DNA of 64,000 nt. Source: Coniferiporia sulphurascens. Lineage: Eukaryota > Basidiomycota > Agaricomycetes > Hymenochaetales > Hymenochaetaceae. Positions 44,974-57,214 of this stretch are shown one piece after another. Positions within the stretch are counted from its first letter, which is position 1; each line of letters begins with the position of its first letter. The position numbers were made by a program, and so were the translations under genes. The notes under the pieces are model-generated. The model was not told the DNA's origin. It saw only the letters and a program-made list of their open reading frames with translations, and searched no databases. The stretch lies in the NCBI GenBank assembly GCA_002794785.1, contig NBBA01000007.1, positions 806,001 to 870,000 of the forward strand. Direction: 5' to 3'.

Positions 44974-46679
44974 TCAATCCGCCACATCCATCGCATCGCC
45001 ATCGTCCTTGACGCCGCAGGGTTTTCGTTCCTCGTCTTTCGAGTCGGTGGCGTCCAGCATCCCAGACTGCCCCCGGATCGGTGTGACGGGCCCGGTAGTC
45101 GGTGCGAGCGTGCTTCCTGAAACATACAATCCAGGAAGACCATGTGTATCGCTCTCTGCGTCGAACGCCGTCGACCCTAGACCAGACGAGCTGTCATGGT
45201 TAGCACCGAACAAACCTCGAACCCCGTGACAACCCGACGCCCTGAGCAGTAACTCGTCGACGGCCGAAATCGAACAAGCCGACTGTTGAGGAACCTGGTT
45301 GTCGGGGCCTCGTCTGCGATCCGGATTCCCTCGGTTGATCGGAATGTCGATGGCGGCGGTGCGCTTCCCCACTGCGACTTGAACGATGCGCATAGGAGCG
45401 TTGGGCCGGACCTCAACGACCGACGGCTCGACGACACCGGTCCCCGAGCGTCGTATGCACGCCCGGTCGATGCGATCCGGAACCAACCGTCCGACGCTCG
45501 TCCTTTCTTGCTTCGCTTGCTGAGTCCCCGGTCGCCTGACGTCCGGCTTTCGTTGCCGCATTACGAACTTGTCATCGCGAGGCGAATTAGTCCGTCCCCT
45601 GCGAAAAGCACATTTGTCAATAAGGACATCCTTCCCGATTACCTTGCTATCGTCAATAGCACTGATCGGAGGCGCCCATTCCGCTGGAACCATATAATCG
45701 CGCATTTCGATATGTGTCCAGTCGATAAGGGAAAAGTACGGCTGACACTTCGCTCCCACAGCATTCAACCGTTCGCAAGGATTGACCGAAAGTAACTGAA
45801 TCATCAAGCTATAAGTGTCCCAGTCGACCGAATACATCGGGATTTGGATGTCGTAATTCCTCATCGCCTCCATGAGCTGTGTCGCGTCTCTCTGTGGGAA
45901 AGGGAGAAACCCGAACGTCATTTCATGAAACATGCATCCCAGAGAATACAAATCGGCTTGGTAAGAGTAGTACTCGCCAAACACCACCTCCGGAGCCATG
46001 TATCCCAGCGTGCCGCACTTGCTAATCGAGAACCGAACAGGCTCAATATAGTACGCGCCGCCCTTGATCACGCTCACCGAGCAGAATCTGCGCGAAAGAC
46101 CGAAATCAGTAAGCACCACATTTCCAACAGCGTCAATCAGAATGTTCCAGGCTTAATATCCCGGTGCATGACGCCATGTCGGTGCATATGCTCGATGATC
46201 GCGACGCATTGAGCCATGACGAACTTGACACGTTCCGGAGAGAGCTTGCCGCCGTTCCTATTCATCTCGTCTCTGAGCGTCCCACCGGGGATGTATTCAG
46301 AGACAAGATAAAAGTTATGGGAGTCGGAGAATGACTCGATGAGGTGGGGGAAGAAACCGGATCTGTCATGCATAGTAAAGTAAGCCATATACTCTTGCTC
46401 ATCATAGAGAAGATTGGTTGAGAATGTTCTTTCCAGACCCAAACGCTTGACGACCTTGACGGCGACGAGGGTGGGTTCGCCTCCAAGGGACGTCTCTGCG
46501 AGGTAGACTGTACCGAAACCTCCTTGACCAAGCTTCCTCTTGAAAGTATAATCGCCGAGTCGACCGTTGAGGACGTGTCGGGTGGGTGTCCCCGTTGACG
46601 TGTTCGGGTGACTGTGGCTGGTGAGGGCCGTAGCAAAGACATTCGTAGCAGGAAGAAAGTTAAGATTAGGACGGAACAT
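44974..46679 (-). pseudogene. Serine/threonine kinase, inverted copy with frameshift next to the catalytic loop
   Basis: The first frame (46679-46137) matches the intact copy from MFRPNLNFLP to the catalytic loop and then reads DIKPGTF and stops. One A is missing relative to the intact copy near 46145 (CCTGGAACATT against CCTGAGAACATT). The remainder from DFG onward is open in a shifted frame to 44974. It lacks a 21-bp segment (RDTVPRV) present in the intact tail, between two GTCGT-like repeats, and ends with a different tail (DAMDVAD). A truncated product would lack kinase activity. The single-base lesion in otherwise preserved sequence points to recent loss, or a sequencing error. Confidence 0.88.
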
Positions 46680-46771
46680 GGTTTTTAGCTCAGAGAATCA
46701 AGTTCAGCAGAGTAGGATCTAATACGCAGTGGTAGTAGATTGGGGGAAAGGAAGTTTCGGACCCCGAGGTG

Positions 46772-46778
46772 TCTTATA
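46772..46778 (-). promoter_or_regulatory. TATA-like box of the kinase copy
   Basis: This is the counterpart of the TATAAGA at 33511-33517, at the same distance from the ATG, so the promoter was duplicated with the gene. Confidence 0.45.
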
Positions 46779-47092
46779 TGCAGCACGACTGGAGCACAGC
46801 AGGGACGCAAGTCTTTGATCATTTGAAGTTTGGAACAAGACCATATGCACGTGTGTTGCGGTGGGGGCTGGCAGGATGGGGATTCCGAGTCTGACTGGTG
46901 GAAGCCGGTGAGGCCTAGACTCTCTTTGTGACATTTCTGTAAGTAACAGCAAAGTGATGTCTTGGTCCATAAAACAATGTGGATGCTCGTTCTCGAAATA
47001 TGGCTCTGTGCGCGTCGCACCAGTTGGTTGTTACCAGAAACAAACAAGTAGTCACTAGAGACAACAAAACGCGTTCACTAAGCACGTGACGG

Positions 47093-47852
47093 TCGTATCG
47101 CCACTTTTAATTCGCCCGCACCAGTAAGCTTGTGCGTAAAATCTCATAAAAACGCATGCAAGCAAGCACAATATCAAGTAAAATAAAGCATCGCTCGAGC
47201 GAGATCCTTGAAGAATGCAAAAGTTACCTCTAATGCCGTCTGCGAATTAACAGAGCCTTTATATCCTGGTGATAGTCATACTGTCATGCGTAAACACATA
47301 TTGAGATGATGTACGAAAAGAGTCTGTAAAATGCATTATAATGTGGAGCTCCGAGTCTGACCGAGAAAAAAAAACACATACCAAAAGGATATTTCTAATG
47401 CAGAGATTTTCAGCCAATGAATTATAACGGTGGTACTACTATAACCCACTTCGGTTGAAGCATCTTTTTTGCACACTTTCGTCTGCGTGAATTTAACTAC
47501 TGAAGGAAATCGGCTCAAAGCTCGAAATTAATTCCCCAGAGGTATATATATCGTAAGTGTTGACTCGGGACTGAGCAGAGATGGAGACAAAGAGCCATGG
47601 ATGTTTAAAGAAGTCGTAGTCGGCACTCACACCATTGCCACCGCCGAGGTTTGGTCACCTTGATAATCTGGTGATATAGGTGTCATCACGGCGCGGAAAA
47701 TGACATACAGTCTGATGGATTGAGGCGTGTCGTAGGGATGGAAGAAGTTGGACGCTCTTTGTGAAAGAGAGATATTTAAAGTCTTCTGTTTCGACTACAT
47801 GCATCATTTCGATAGCGCCGACGGCATTTCCCGACCGTGCATTAATCAATTG
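47093..47852. other. Intergenic between the right arm and the tRNA gene
   Basis: No gene recognised. AT-rich sequence with short unrelated frames. Confidence 0.5.
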
Positions 47853-47857
47853 AAAAA
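47853..47857 (-). terminator. RNA polymerase III T-run terminator
   Basis: Five T residues on the minus strand, 14 bp downstream of the tRNA 3' end, fit the pol III termination signal. Confidence 0.7.
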
Positions 47858-47871
47858 GATGCAGATAGATA

Positions 47872-47943
47872 TGCCCTCAGGCTGGATTGAACAACCGACC
47901 TCACCATTACGAGTGGCGCGCTCTACCACTGAGCTATAAGGGC
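47872..47943 (-). tRNA. tRNA-Thr (anticodon CGU)
   Basis: The 72 nt fold into a full cloverleaf. The acceptor stem is GCCCTTA with TGAGGGC. The D arm is GCTC/GAGC. The anticodon stem is CGCCA/TGGTG with loop CTCGTAA. The T arm is GGTTG/CAGCC with loop TTCAATC. Discriminator A is at 47872. The internal A box (TAGCTCAGTGG) and B box (GGTTGTTCAATCC) are present. There is no intron. The loop places CGT at positions 34-36, so it reads ACG codons. Confidence 0.95.
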
Positions 47944-48566
47944 GATAGAGGAAGTTTGGTGCACAGATATAATAATCACAACATTAGATTAGATCTTACA
48001 GTCGAACAATAATATGGCGGGACAAGGCCGTGCAAACAGAGTTCGGATTGATCCGTTGTCAATAAATGCCGCGTATTAGTAAAATGTGATGTTTTTCTCG
48101 GAGACAGCAGGTTGCCAGTGTCCGATCTGTTGTCAAAAAGCCGAGATGGTGAAACGCAATATGGGTAATCTGGCCCGCTTTCAGGTTATGGAGAATTACG
48201 CGGCCATAAAAATGCTGAGAAATCGAGCGAAAACGTAGCACGAAGGGCCTGTTGGTCGTAGGCGATGGGTCAGAACAGAATGGAAGGTCCATGATTTGAA
48301 GACAAGTGGGCCGAGACTGGATTGGATTAGGAAAGTAGCCGAAGGCGATCCCTTCAGGACCATCGTGATCGTCGGACTCGAGAGGTGACTTTCAATTTCA
48401 CTTTAAATTTGTCTTGTTTAGTCGCTGAAAAGCGCGCAAAGTTCCGATTTCAGAAGACGCGGTCTCCTCGGGCACTGTTCAGCCGCTTTCCTTCAAATAC
48501 TTCTCTGCTTCTTCCTTTGCGCTGGGCTCCCGTTTCCTCTCCCTATCCCAGAGCACAACACCGAAC
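47944..48566. other. Intergenic upstream of an F-box-like gene
   Basis: No gene recognised. The pyrimidine-rich last 150 bp look like the promoter/leader of the gene at 48567. Confidence 0.5.
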
Positions 48567-49822
48567 ATGTCTCTCCCCGAAGAAATCCTCGAGCACATTT
48601 TCTCGCTCGTCTTCTCCTCTCCTCTTGTAGACGAGACGTGTGCATCTGCAATACCTGCACAGAACCCACTGTCTCTGTTGCTTTCCTGCAAAGCTTTTGA
48701 AAGAATAGCCAAGCCTCTCCTCTACGGCACCCTGCACCTGCGCTCGCGCAGACAGGCAGACAAGCTCGCCTGTGCGCTTACCGAGCAGCCAATGCTCAGC
48801 TCACACATACGCTCCATACGCATCGACGGACCCTCCTCCGGTCGAGCATTCCATACCACCGTGCAGCTCATGTCCGTCTTCCGGTCCCCGCGACCTCTAG
48901 AACTTCTGGACGTCAGAATCGCCGATGAGCGCACTGGCTCGGATATCGCCTCAAGTAGGGAGGACCTTGAGCGGCTCTGTGCCGCGCTCACACAATGTCC
49001 GGACGTGCGCCACCTCGTCCTGCGCCAGGGCGTGTACATGAAGTGTCGCGTGATGACTGCGTTTGTGCACGCACTCGCCTCAGCCGTGTCCAGGTGGCCA
49101 TGCCTAGTTCGTACCCATTTTCTTTCTCCCTATGTCCGAGTTCCACCTTCCTTCCGGCATAAGCTTAGCTGACCGCTTCTGCTTCCCCGCTTCCCTCGAT
49201 CATACTTCTTTTCGGTTCCACTTCCCCACAGGAAACCGTTGACTTCAGGTACAAACCTACGCCCCTGCCCCCACCTATCGGCCAGCCCCCGCGTGACCCG
49301 CTCGCAGCTGCCCTCGCCTCTGCGCCGCTGTTGCGCGTCGTCCGCGCACACAGGCCCACAATGCTCAACGCATTCCTGCTTGATATCGCGGAGAATCCCG
49401 CGTTAGAGCGCATCGAATTGCTCGACGGTGGAGAACTCCCACACGCGCCGCCGTTGGCGGCGCCCAGGGCGCGAAGGTGGAGCGCCGACGAGAGTGGCAC
49501 GGGTGCGTCCTGTACATGTGACAGGGATGACAGCGGCGATGCAACTATGGCGAAGGCCGCTGCGGCAGAGCTCGCGATGGTACCGAAAACACTGTTCGCA
49601 AGCGAGGTGAAGGCATATCCTCGCCTCGACGCACTCGTCCGCGCAGGCCGTGTGCACCTCGTCGTTCAGCGACTACGGTTACGACAGAGACAGCGCCGGC
49701 ACAGTGATCTCGTCGTATATGCGGCCAGGCTCGAAAAGGAGCGCGCTGTTCGCGCAGGACTTGAGCCAGTCAGAGTGTGCAGCGCCTGTCTCGGCATCTG
49801 CGCTAGGAGCGCGAGTATGTGA
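48567..49822 (+). CDS. F-box-like protein of unknown target
   Basis: Exon 1 is 48567-49106 (180 codons) and exon 2 starts at 49232 after a 125-bp intron. The start MSLPEEILEHIFSLVF is an F-box-like helix. LLLSCKAFERIAKPLLYGTLHL follows, the arrangement of many mushroom F-box proteins. The middle carries leucine-rich segments (ELLDVRIADER, RHLVLRQGVY). After LDALVRAG near 49648 the frame reads a basic low-complexity tail to the stop at 49822. The +1 frame reads SSFSDYGYDRDSAGTVISSY and looks more protein-like, so there may be a frameshift or an unseen splice, and the C-terminus is uncertain. Its partner proteins are unknown. Confidence 0.7.
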
Positions 49823-52647
49823 TTTGAAAAATGAAAAATTAGTGTTTGCTCGGTCTCTCGTTAGAGGTCAGCTAATTTGCTCCTATCTAATGGGCGTCAT
49901 ATCTAATGGGCGGCCCGATCGTTGCCAGCCGAACAACGCAGGCATGATCTCGACTCAGAATTCGTATTTTCGACTCGAACATCGCAGATTTCCCAACTTT
50001 TGGCATTTGTGTGCCACAACACCCACTTCCCCCCAGTTTAATTGGACAATATTGTTCTGCTACGCCTCCTTGCAACTTCCTGTACAAACATACATTTCTT
50101 GACGTCGTAAATAGTTTTGTTTTTGTAGCTGAGAAATTAGCCAACCTTCCAGCAGATCGCATCACCCCTCGCCTCCGTAAGACAACCAGCATTCAGTACG
50201 AAAATAATTCGTGTACATATATACATACTACGCATACACACAGTACATACACAGAAAAATGCATTGGGCTTCTGCTGGATTCTAAGTGCGAGGGCTGGGA
50301 AGCAGGCACTAGGCTGATGAACCGATCCGAGCGCGCCTCGGCTTCCAATATATTCGAGTACATGTACGTATATAGTATATATATACTCCTGGCAGCGCCG
50401 ACCGAGTAATTCTAAATGATGTGATCTTCGCAGTCCCTGGGCTTCTATTGTGGCGTCGCTGGGCACCATGAATGCATGCCATAATTTCCGTTAGTATTTT
50501 TTTGTTGTTGGGTACGTACAGTACAGTATATGAAATGTATGAAATTAATGCCGATTTTACATAACGTGAGTCAAGTTTTTCTCTGAGGGGCGGTCTTCCC
50601 ACCGTACTTAAATTAATCAAACGATGTGCTGCCAGTGAACGTTCGTTTCAATTGTGTTGATTGCGCAATCTCGGTTTTTAGTCGGGGCGAACACTGAAAA
50701 ACGCGAGGCGAGGCTTCAGGCTGCAAGAAGTTCAATCGAAATTGAACACTTCTCGCAGCTTGCCCTCCTCCATTAGCGTAGATTCAGTCATGGGAGACTG
50801 ACTTCGGGTGTTTAATAGAACTGTGCTATTTATGCGTACGGGGTATCAGGTTGAAGTTATCTCGTAAATACGTACTGATTAAACTTACGGCTGATATCCT
50901 TTAGGATGTCCAAGCCATTCAAGTTGTCGAGTGCCAGTGGCGGTGGTATTTCAAAAATATCGCTCGGGCATGCACGGTCTTGCTTCACGGGGACTCGGAA
51001 TGGACGTTATATGCCGACCTTGATTGGCTGTTTGCTTTTGGGGTCGTATGTAGCTGCTACTGCTCCGTGATTTTATGTGGCCTTTTTCAAAAATGTGGGA
51101 GGAGCCGCGCAGACGCTGTACTATTTACTAATTAGTAGTGCGAAAAGCTCCATAGCACAAGGTTCGGAGCTTGTAAAATATGATCGACGTTATGATCCGC
51201 ACGATTGGACCACTATGGCGGCCAAAGCCTAATTTCGAAGTAAGAAAAAACTCAAATAAAATCGCGGGCGCTGTATAAGGCCGAAGATGGGTTCTATTTC
51301 ACGGCGGAAATTATTTGTCCACGAACGGCTGGGTGTCTACCGGACGGGAGGTCATCAGGACCCCTTGACGTGGGGTCGAAACACGCCCAATTAATGATAG
51401 TTTTGTTTTAGTAGGGCTGACTCTGAAGTTGGCTGATTCGACCCCTGCGGCCCGGGATAAACTGACGTTCCGAAGGAAATATGGATACCCAGCCGAGTAC
51501 TTCGGAAGCCCGTGAGGAGAATGGAAATTTCAAGAAGGGAGTTGAGCGTAGTATGTAGAGGTCAGACGGGACGGGATTCGGAACACGGCCGCGCGGCGTC
51601 ACGGTACCTGCCATGGGAAGTACGAGTGCGATTAGTATTGTACCGATAGGCGGTGTCTCTGCACATACACGGAACGCCTCTTGGATTGGTCGGTGAGGGA
51701 CCCCTCCCGTGTTCCTGACATAGGGGGCACCCGTTCGGAAAGAGGCATCGCCGGCGGACGCCACCTCCTCGCGCTTGGGAGCGTAAGTCAGAGGTTCGCC
51801 ATCGCTACCCTCGCCACAGGCGCTCGCCTCCGCCTTACAGCAAAGCTAGCTCGGAAACGTCAGCAGCGGGGTGCCGATGGACCAATGATAGCCGGAGAGA
51901 GGCCCAAGGGTGTGCGGCCGTGGGAGCTCTAGACTGGTCTCGGCGCAGCGCCACCCGCGCCGACCGGTGTAGCGGAGGTGTGGTGTGGTCGACTTTTTTT
52001 TCCCGCTAGATTTACATCGTGAATGCTGGTCCGCGAGGGCGGTGCTTTTTGAAGCACCGGGATTTAGGGAAGCAGTGAGGAGGTCCGAGTTGAGCGGGGG
52101 TTGCTGGTCCGGACTAACATTGATGTAGCGCTTGTACAGTTGGCTCGGACTCAGACTTATGGACTTGGAAGTTTCAGTGCCAGTACTAGTGGCTTAAGCC
52201 TGGGGGTGGCGACCCTTTTTTTTCATGGCTGCGGAAAAAAAAAATAAGCGAAGGGTATGTTCGCGACAGACGCGGAATCGGTGCGCCGAAGTCTCGGATA
52301 GTATTTGCGAAAATTGATGTTGTAGTCCCACGCTGCATATTTACTCCCCAATTTTTTAATTCAGATCGGACTTTGGAGGAGCCAGTTGTACGGAGATTAT
52401 AATCGACATGATGATCCAGCGGAATTTCGAGTTGCGCTTGGCAGCATATATATCTACGGTTGGGAAGAATAATATTAGATACCAGTACTTGCAAATAGAA
52501 CATAAGTACCCTGTGCGTAGAATTAGTTGATGCGACCTCTATTGATCGCAGCTATTTATATGATCAAATGGCTTAGACGAAATTACGGCGAAAAAAAATA
52601 TGAATAAAGCAAGAAAAAGATTATTCAGAGATTTTACTTCCGGCCTC
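49823..52647. other. Intergenic, no recognised gene
   Basis: AT-rich parts near 50100-50600 have short TATA/CATACA-like repeats. Open frames such as 51408-51764 (-) and 51681-51932 (+) show no domain. No transposon ends or RNA genes recognised. Confidence 0.45.
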
Positions 52648-54400
52648 TCATGTATTGAGAGACTCAAGCCTGTCCGACTCGTCGAAGATACATAAACCCA
52701 TTATTTCATCCCACCAGTCGTCGTAGAGCGGTGATTCATCTGTCACCACGTACTCGAGCCGATCCCCCAGTTTGGAACTCTCGAAATCTTCCAATCCCAA
52801 TCCCATACTTTGTATGACGTCCAAACGTTCGAAGTTTTCAATAGTAGACGTCTCCTGCATAGCTTCTTCAAGATCATCGATGAACCCCTTGCCGAGGCGA
52901 AAGCAGTTTTTCAGACGAAGAGTACGCAGCGGCGGCAACGTCCCGATCCCATTGAAGTCGGGAGGCCTGAGATCGGGCGCCTCTACGGAAAGGTGCTTCA
53001 GTCCTTTATACTGGTTGAAAATCGCATCCATGGCTCCCCCCATTAAGCTGCTCTTGTTGAGAGTCAAAGAGAGATCTGTGATATTAGGGCGTCCGAAACC
53101 TCCTTTTGTGATAATATCATATAAAATCAGCTCGATATCCTCTCTTGTCTCCTCCTTCCTGGTCACAGGTGCGATACCCGGCAGCTCAAGGGTTAACTTG
53201 CTTAGGTTGGGAGCGAGTAGATGTTGTGATAAACGTTGCAAATCGCTGAATGATGCTCTGACGTATAAAATGTCGAGGGTAGTTAACTCGGAGAGGGTGA
53301 CCACAGGTAATTGCTCCGTATTTTTTTCAGGTAGCCATACGTACAGATCTTCGAATTTCAGCTTCAAGTGCGTAAGCTTCGGTGTTGTGTTCAGGAAACG
53401 AATCATACAGCGAACATCACCCCCGCCTATCGTCGCAGAGAACGAGAGTGAGACAAGATTGCGCTGCTCATGGAAATGTACCGGAGGGGGAATGTGGTCA
53501 CGTAGTTTCATCTGCGTAAGACAAGGAAGCTGCCATGAATAGTAGAAGTCGAAGTTGGTGTCATCGTAAGGGGGAACGTCATCATCAAGATCCTCCTGTA
53601 GGACTAACGTTCGTAGGGAAGGAAGTCGGAGATGGCTTGTAGTTCTGATTAGTCCCTCGTTGAGGCCATCGAGGCCATCGACCTCGCAGCCATTGTCAGC
53701 GCTAAAGTGGAACTCATGCCAACGCTCCGAGAGCGGTAGAACTGTGTCGAGAAACCGCTCCAGATTGTTGTTCCATTTGTGTGAAGAAACTTCCACAACC
53801 AATCCTAGACCACGACTACGAAGCAAACGAGTGTGCAGCTCTTCCTTCCCGTGCTTATTGGAAAGAAGAGTCCATAGTCGAGCCCTGTGGATAGCAACCT
53901 TTCGAAAACGTTTGCAAACGTGCGAGACTACAACATTCATGGATGCTATGCCCAGGCGTCTAAGCTCCCGTTCCCCTTTACGAGCATATTGCGTTTGTTC
54001 AAGGATAATTTCGAGGACTTCATCCGGAAGAGAGCTGATCCTCGTAGGTTCCAAATTCGCGCGAGAAGTTCGAATGATTTGTTTGGATAAGGCTTCAATT
54101 TTTTGAGTGGACGAGTTGCGCAAGGAGTTCAGGACTCTTATCACATCTTCTAAACCCACTATGTGTGCACGAATGGAGGCGATGCGCCCTCCGACATCTA
54201 TTTCCTGTGTGGTACTTTCAACTTATAGTAAGCCACCAATCCTTTAACACGCTTTCGCGGTGGACTCACGTATCCAACGTTTGGTTCCAGAGATCATCGA
54301 TGTTCATGGCCCCACCAGATTCTTTTAGACGCATCAGTGTCGATAACAAGGCATCGATTGCGCCTGTTGAGATGGGCAGACCGGACGCATTCTTCATCAT
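52648..54400 (-). CDS. F-box/LRR-like protein, two exons, intact
   Basis: Exon 1 is 54400-54270 and exon 2 is 54214-52648 (1698 nt, 565 aa). The 55-bp intron ends in GAAAG, which keeps phase 2. The F-box motif is SSLPDEVLEIILEQ at about residues 100-115, with SHVCKRFRKVAIHRARLWTLL after it. The remainder is a series of irregular leucine-rich repeats (LPSLRTLVLQ, LTHLKLKF, LKHLSVEAP, PLRTLRLKN). The N-terminal 90 residues form a helical region before the F-box, common in Agaricomycete members. The likely role is substrate selection for an SCF E3 ligase; the target is unknown. The start is uncertain because two adjacent ATGs (54400, 54397) are possible. It is not close in sequence to the a/b/c family in this window. 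Confidence 0.85.
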
Positions 54401-55496
54401 ACTGCAAGCTGCCTTTTTCGTTCGTGTCAGTTGGAAAGGGCGTAGCTTCGCGATTGTCCAGTGCGTCAAGTATAATTCTTCCTTTAGGAGATTTATTTGA
54501 GAATGCAGAGTCGATATTTATATTGGCTTCCTACGCGTGTGTGTCGATAGAGAGAATTTGCAAATATTGCTTCTAAGAGTCATCATTGGCAACATTACGT
54601 GAAGCAGAAATGCATCACTCACTTCTAACTCTGCCGCCTCATGCGATCGAGATGTATGTCGCTCGCTCGCTCACTTGAAGAAATGACTGTCGGATGAGAA
54701 TCACCGTGCGGGTCGCACCACTGTTCGGTGAAGTAGAAAGACAAACACAGACGCAGTCGACAAAAACGCGCTCATTCATCCGCGTAACCACAGTTTACAC
54801 CAAACCATTTACAGTTTGCATTGACATTCTAGAAACTTACAAAAGCATCTGCGAAGCGAGCGAGTTGACGTAAAGTGTATGACGGGCCGCCGTGGAAGGC
54901 TGGTTAAGGGAGGACTCGCGTCGACTTCCTGGAACGCCCTACCTAACCCTCTACCTAAAGGTATCGAGAATATGCCACAAAGTGGCTTGTCGTTGCGGTC
55001 TGTATGACATAGACCAAGTACTTAGAAAACAGATCCGGGGTGGCAGCGAACAATGCATACAACCCCCACTGGACGCACCTACCTCGTATACAAATGAGGT
55101 ATGGGAAATATAGAAAAGGCTGGCCGGCTTTCCTAAGTCGTGCTCCAAAAACCCAGTGGGCTTCAATGTCCTGGGATTAGCACAGAGAGAAAGTTTATCA
55201 GCTGCATTAAAGAATAACTGCACAGTGTTCAACATCTGGCGTCTTTCGTCCGATAAACGCTATACACCGCCAGAGTACCTCTCGATATAGCGACGACTCC
55301 ATACAATATTCCGAGGGGTGACGGGCGTGCTTAGGAGAATTTAGGGAGACCGGGCGCTTGGCGAAGCGAGTAGGATGCATAGTGCATGGCAAAGCCGCTT
55401 CATATACATAATGGTAGCAGATGGCAGGAAGACATGCGGATGCGGGTAATGCATAGGGAAATAAAGGAAAATACAAACGATAGATTGACAAGCTAA
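54401..55496. other. Intergenic between the F-box gene and eL24
   Basis: No gene recognised. It holds the F-box gene promoter and the eL24 3' flank. Confidence 0.5.
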
Positions 55497-56126
55497 TCAA
55501 CGACCACTCTTGCCACCTTTCATCTGCTGCTTCGACACCTTGGGTCCCGAAGGGGCACTCGTGCGGACCTGGAGAGACGTTAAGTCACTGAATATTAGGA
55601 TGGGGCCCGAGAGACGCACCTTGGACTTCTCCTTCTTCGCCTCCTTCGCCTTCTTTTCCTCCTTCGCCTTCAGGATGGCAGCCTGGCGAACTTTCGTGCG
55701 GTCGAGAGCTGACTGGTTGCGGCGCGCCGCGATGGCGGCGAGGTCTGCACCAACGATGCCACGCTGGTGCTTCACAGTGCGGCGCGTGCGCTTCTTCGCG
55801 GTCTCCTCAGTGATACCCTTCTTGTGCATGCGACGGTACACCTGAGTCCATGCGATCTTGCGCGGGTTTTTACGTTGCAGGAAGAGCGACTCGTTCTTGC
55901 CGTTGGCGAAACGGAAGACCTGCAGGGATTAGTGCGCCGTCAGTATCGAAAATGGAGAAATAACTTGTGTTGAGGACGCACTTTGCTGTCGCCACGGACG
56001 AACAGGCGCCCCTTGCTGGGGTAAATTTTGTAGCCCGAGAACGAGTCGATTTCAACCTTCTGTATAGCCCAAGCGGATACACCATCAGCACGATCCAAGC
56101 TAGACATAAATAAAGGTACGCACCAT
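55497..56126 (-). CDS. RPL24: Large-subunit ribosomal protein eL24, four exons
   Basis: A component of the 60S subunit. Exons are 56126-56124 (only the ATG), 56059-55982, 55919-55620 and 55568-55497, together 453 nt and 150 aa. The mature start reads MKVEIDSFSGYKIYPSKGR, the typical eL24 N-terminus. It is followed by RFANGKNESLFLQRKNPRKIAWTQ split across the next exon, the basic RRMHKKGITEE segment, and a Lys/Ala-rich helix (KAKEEKKAKEAKKEK) ending in KGGKSGR. In eL24 the first four Cys of the zinc-binding forms are often lost in eukaryotes, and here too no Cys pairs are visible. Placing the first intron directly after the start codon is the only model that gives the conserved N-terminus. Confidence 0.95.
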
Positions 56127-57214
56127 CTGTTAAGAGAGAAAGTGCAGAAGGCAACCCGACGTCAGCATCCCAGACTCAAAGTTGGCTTCCCCAAATCCGC
56201 CCTCGTCGAATTTGGAGTGAGAAAACCTCAGCGTTCAACATGCGGGATGTTCTGGTTGAGCGAGTTTCGTTTTGGCAGACACGTCCTCATCCACATCCAC
56301 CGCACGCCATCCATCCTTCCACCAAACCATCCACCCAAATTACTGTCATCTGCCACCGCCCTGGTACCATCCAGTACATTTCCAGATCCTCCAGACGTGT
56401 TCCAGAGGGACTTTGAGCTGAGAAACGGCATAGAAACGCTGCTCACCTTGGTAGGGCGGTCTTGAGGTGCTTCGGAGGACGCGGGCGATACGGCTGTGCC
56501 TTGTCCTCCGGCTACGTTTCGGCTCTGTTCCTTTCAAGCCGGATGTGTTTCCATAAATGGAAAATCTAATCGGGTTGCCGATATAACTTACCGGCAGCAC
56601 ATATTAAACCTCGGATTACATGCATGTGGGCCCCCTAGCAGCCGCACACACTATACCAGTAATAGGAAGAGCGGCGCAATAGCACATACTACTGAGTAAA
56701 ATCTGAGGAACTTCAGCTCCCCTATAACAGTATCTTGAGCTGCCACTAATCTCAAGGGTACTAGCGCTCCCCTTGAGTCATTTTGACCAATATTCCCCAT
56801 CTTCACTCGGAGCATCCAAAAGCACAAAATACCGCTTTCACAAAAGCTCAATTCAGGATCCCCGGAGGCTGAACTTGGATAAGATCTCCGTAAACACTTA
56901 TCCGGATCAAAATAATTTTCAAAAACCAAAGTGTTCCACGGTATTGCTGCGTTCACTACGTACTCGACCGGAGTTTTCCGACAGCTATTTCAATTGGCTT
57001 CCGAAGAAGCGCACTAGTAGCCCGTCAGTTATAGTCGAAATCCATCTCACAACAACCTTTGAGCATGGCGGTCGAGAGATATGTGGTTGACATTTAATCC
57101 GCCACTTTTCTCCTCATTTGTTATCCTTGCCGTCCCCTTCGCTACCCCTTCCGTAGTCCTCCTCGCTTCCATCCCCACTGCCATCCTCGCCATCCTCGTC
57201 ACCCTCATTACCGT
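56127..57214. other. Intergenic between eL24 and F-box relic c
   Basis: The first few hundred bases are the eL24 promoter region. Open frames at 56142-56465 (+) and 56651-56956 (-) have no recognised family. Confidence 0.45.

Larger units (their letters stand above)
43525..47092. repeat. Right arm of the large inverted duplication
   Basis: Reverse-complement match to 33195-36775. The kinase coding sequences are nearly identical, while the flanks are more diverged with many small indels. That contrast suggests either purifying selection on the kinase until recently or gene conversion focused on the coding part. Confidence 0.9.

Noticed and set aside
45286..45795. Plus-strand open frame of 169 codons across the kinase pseudogene
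   Set aside because: It is the antisense shadow of the kinase tail; the matching shadow exists in the other arm.
52772..53542. Plus-strand open frame of 256 codons
   Set aside because: Antisense to the intact F-box gene, which carries the recognisable motifs.
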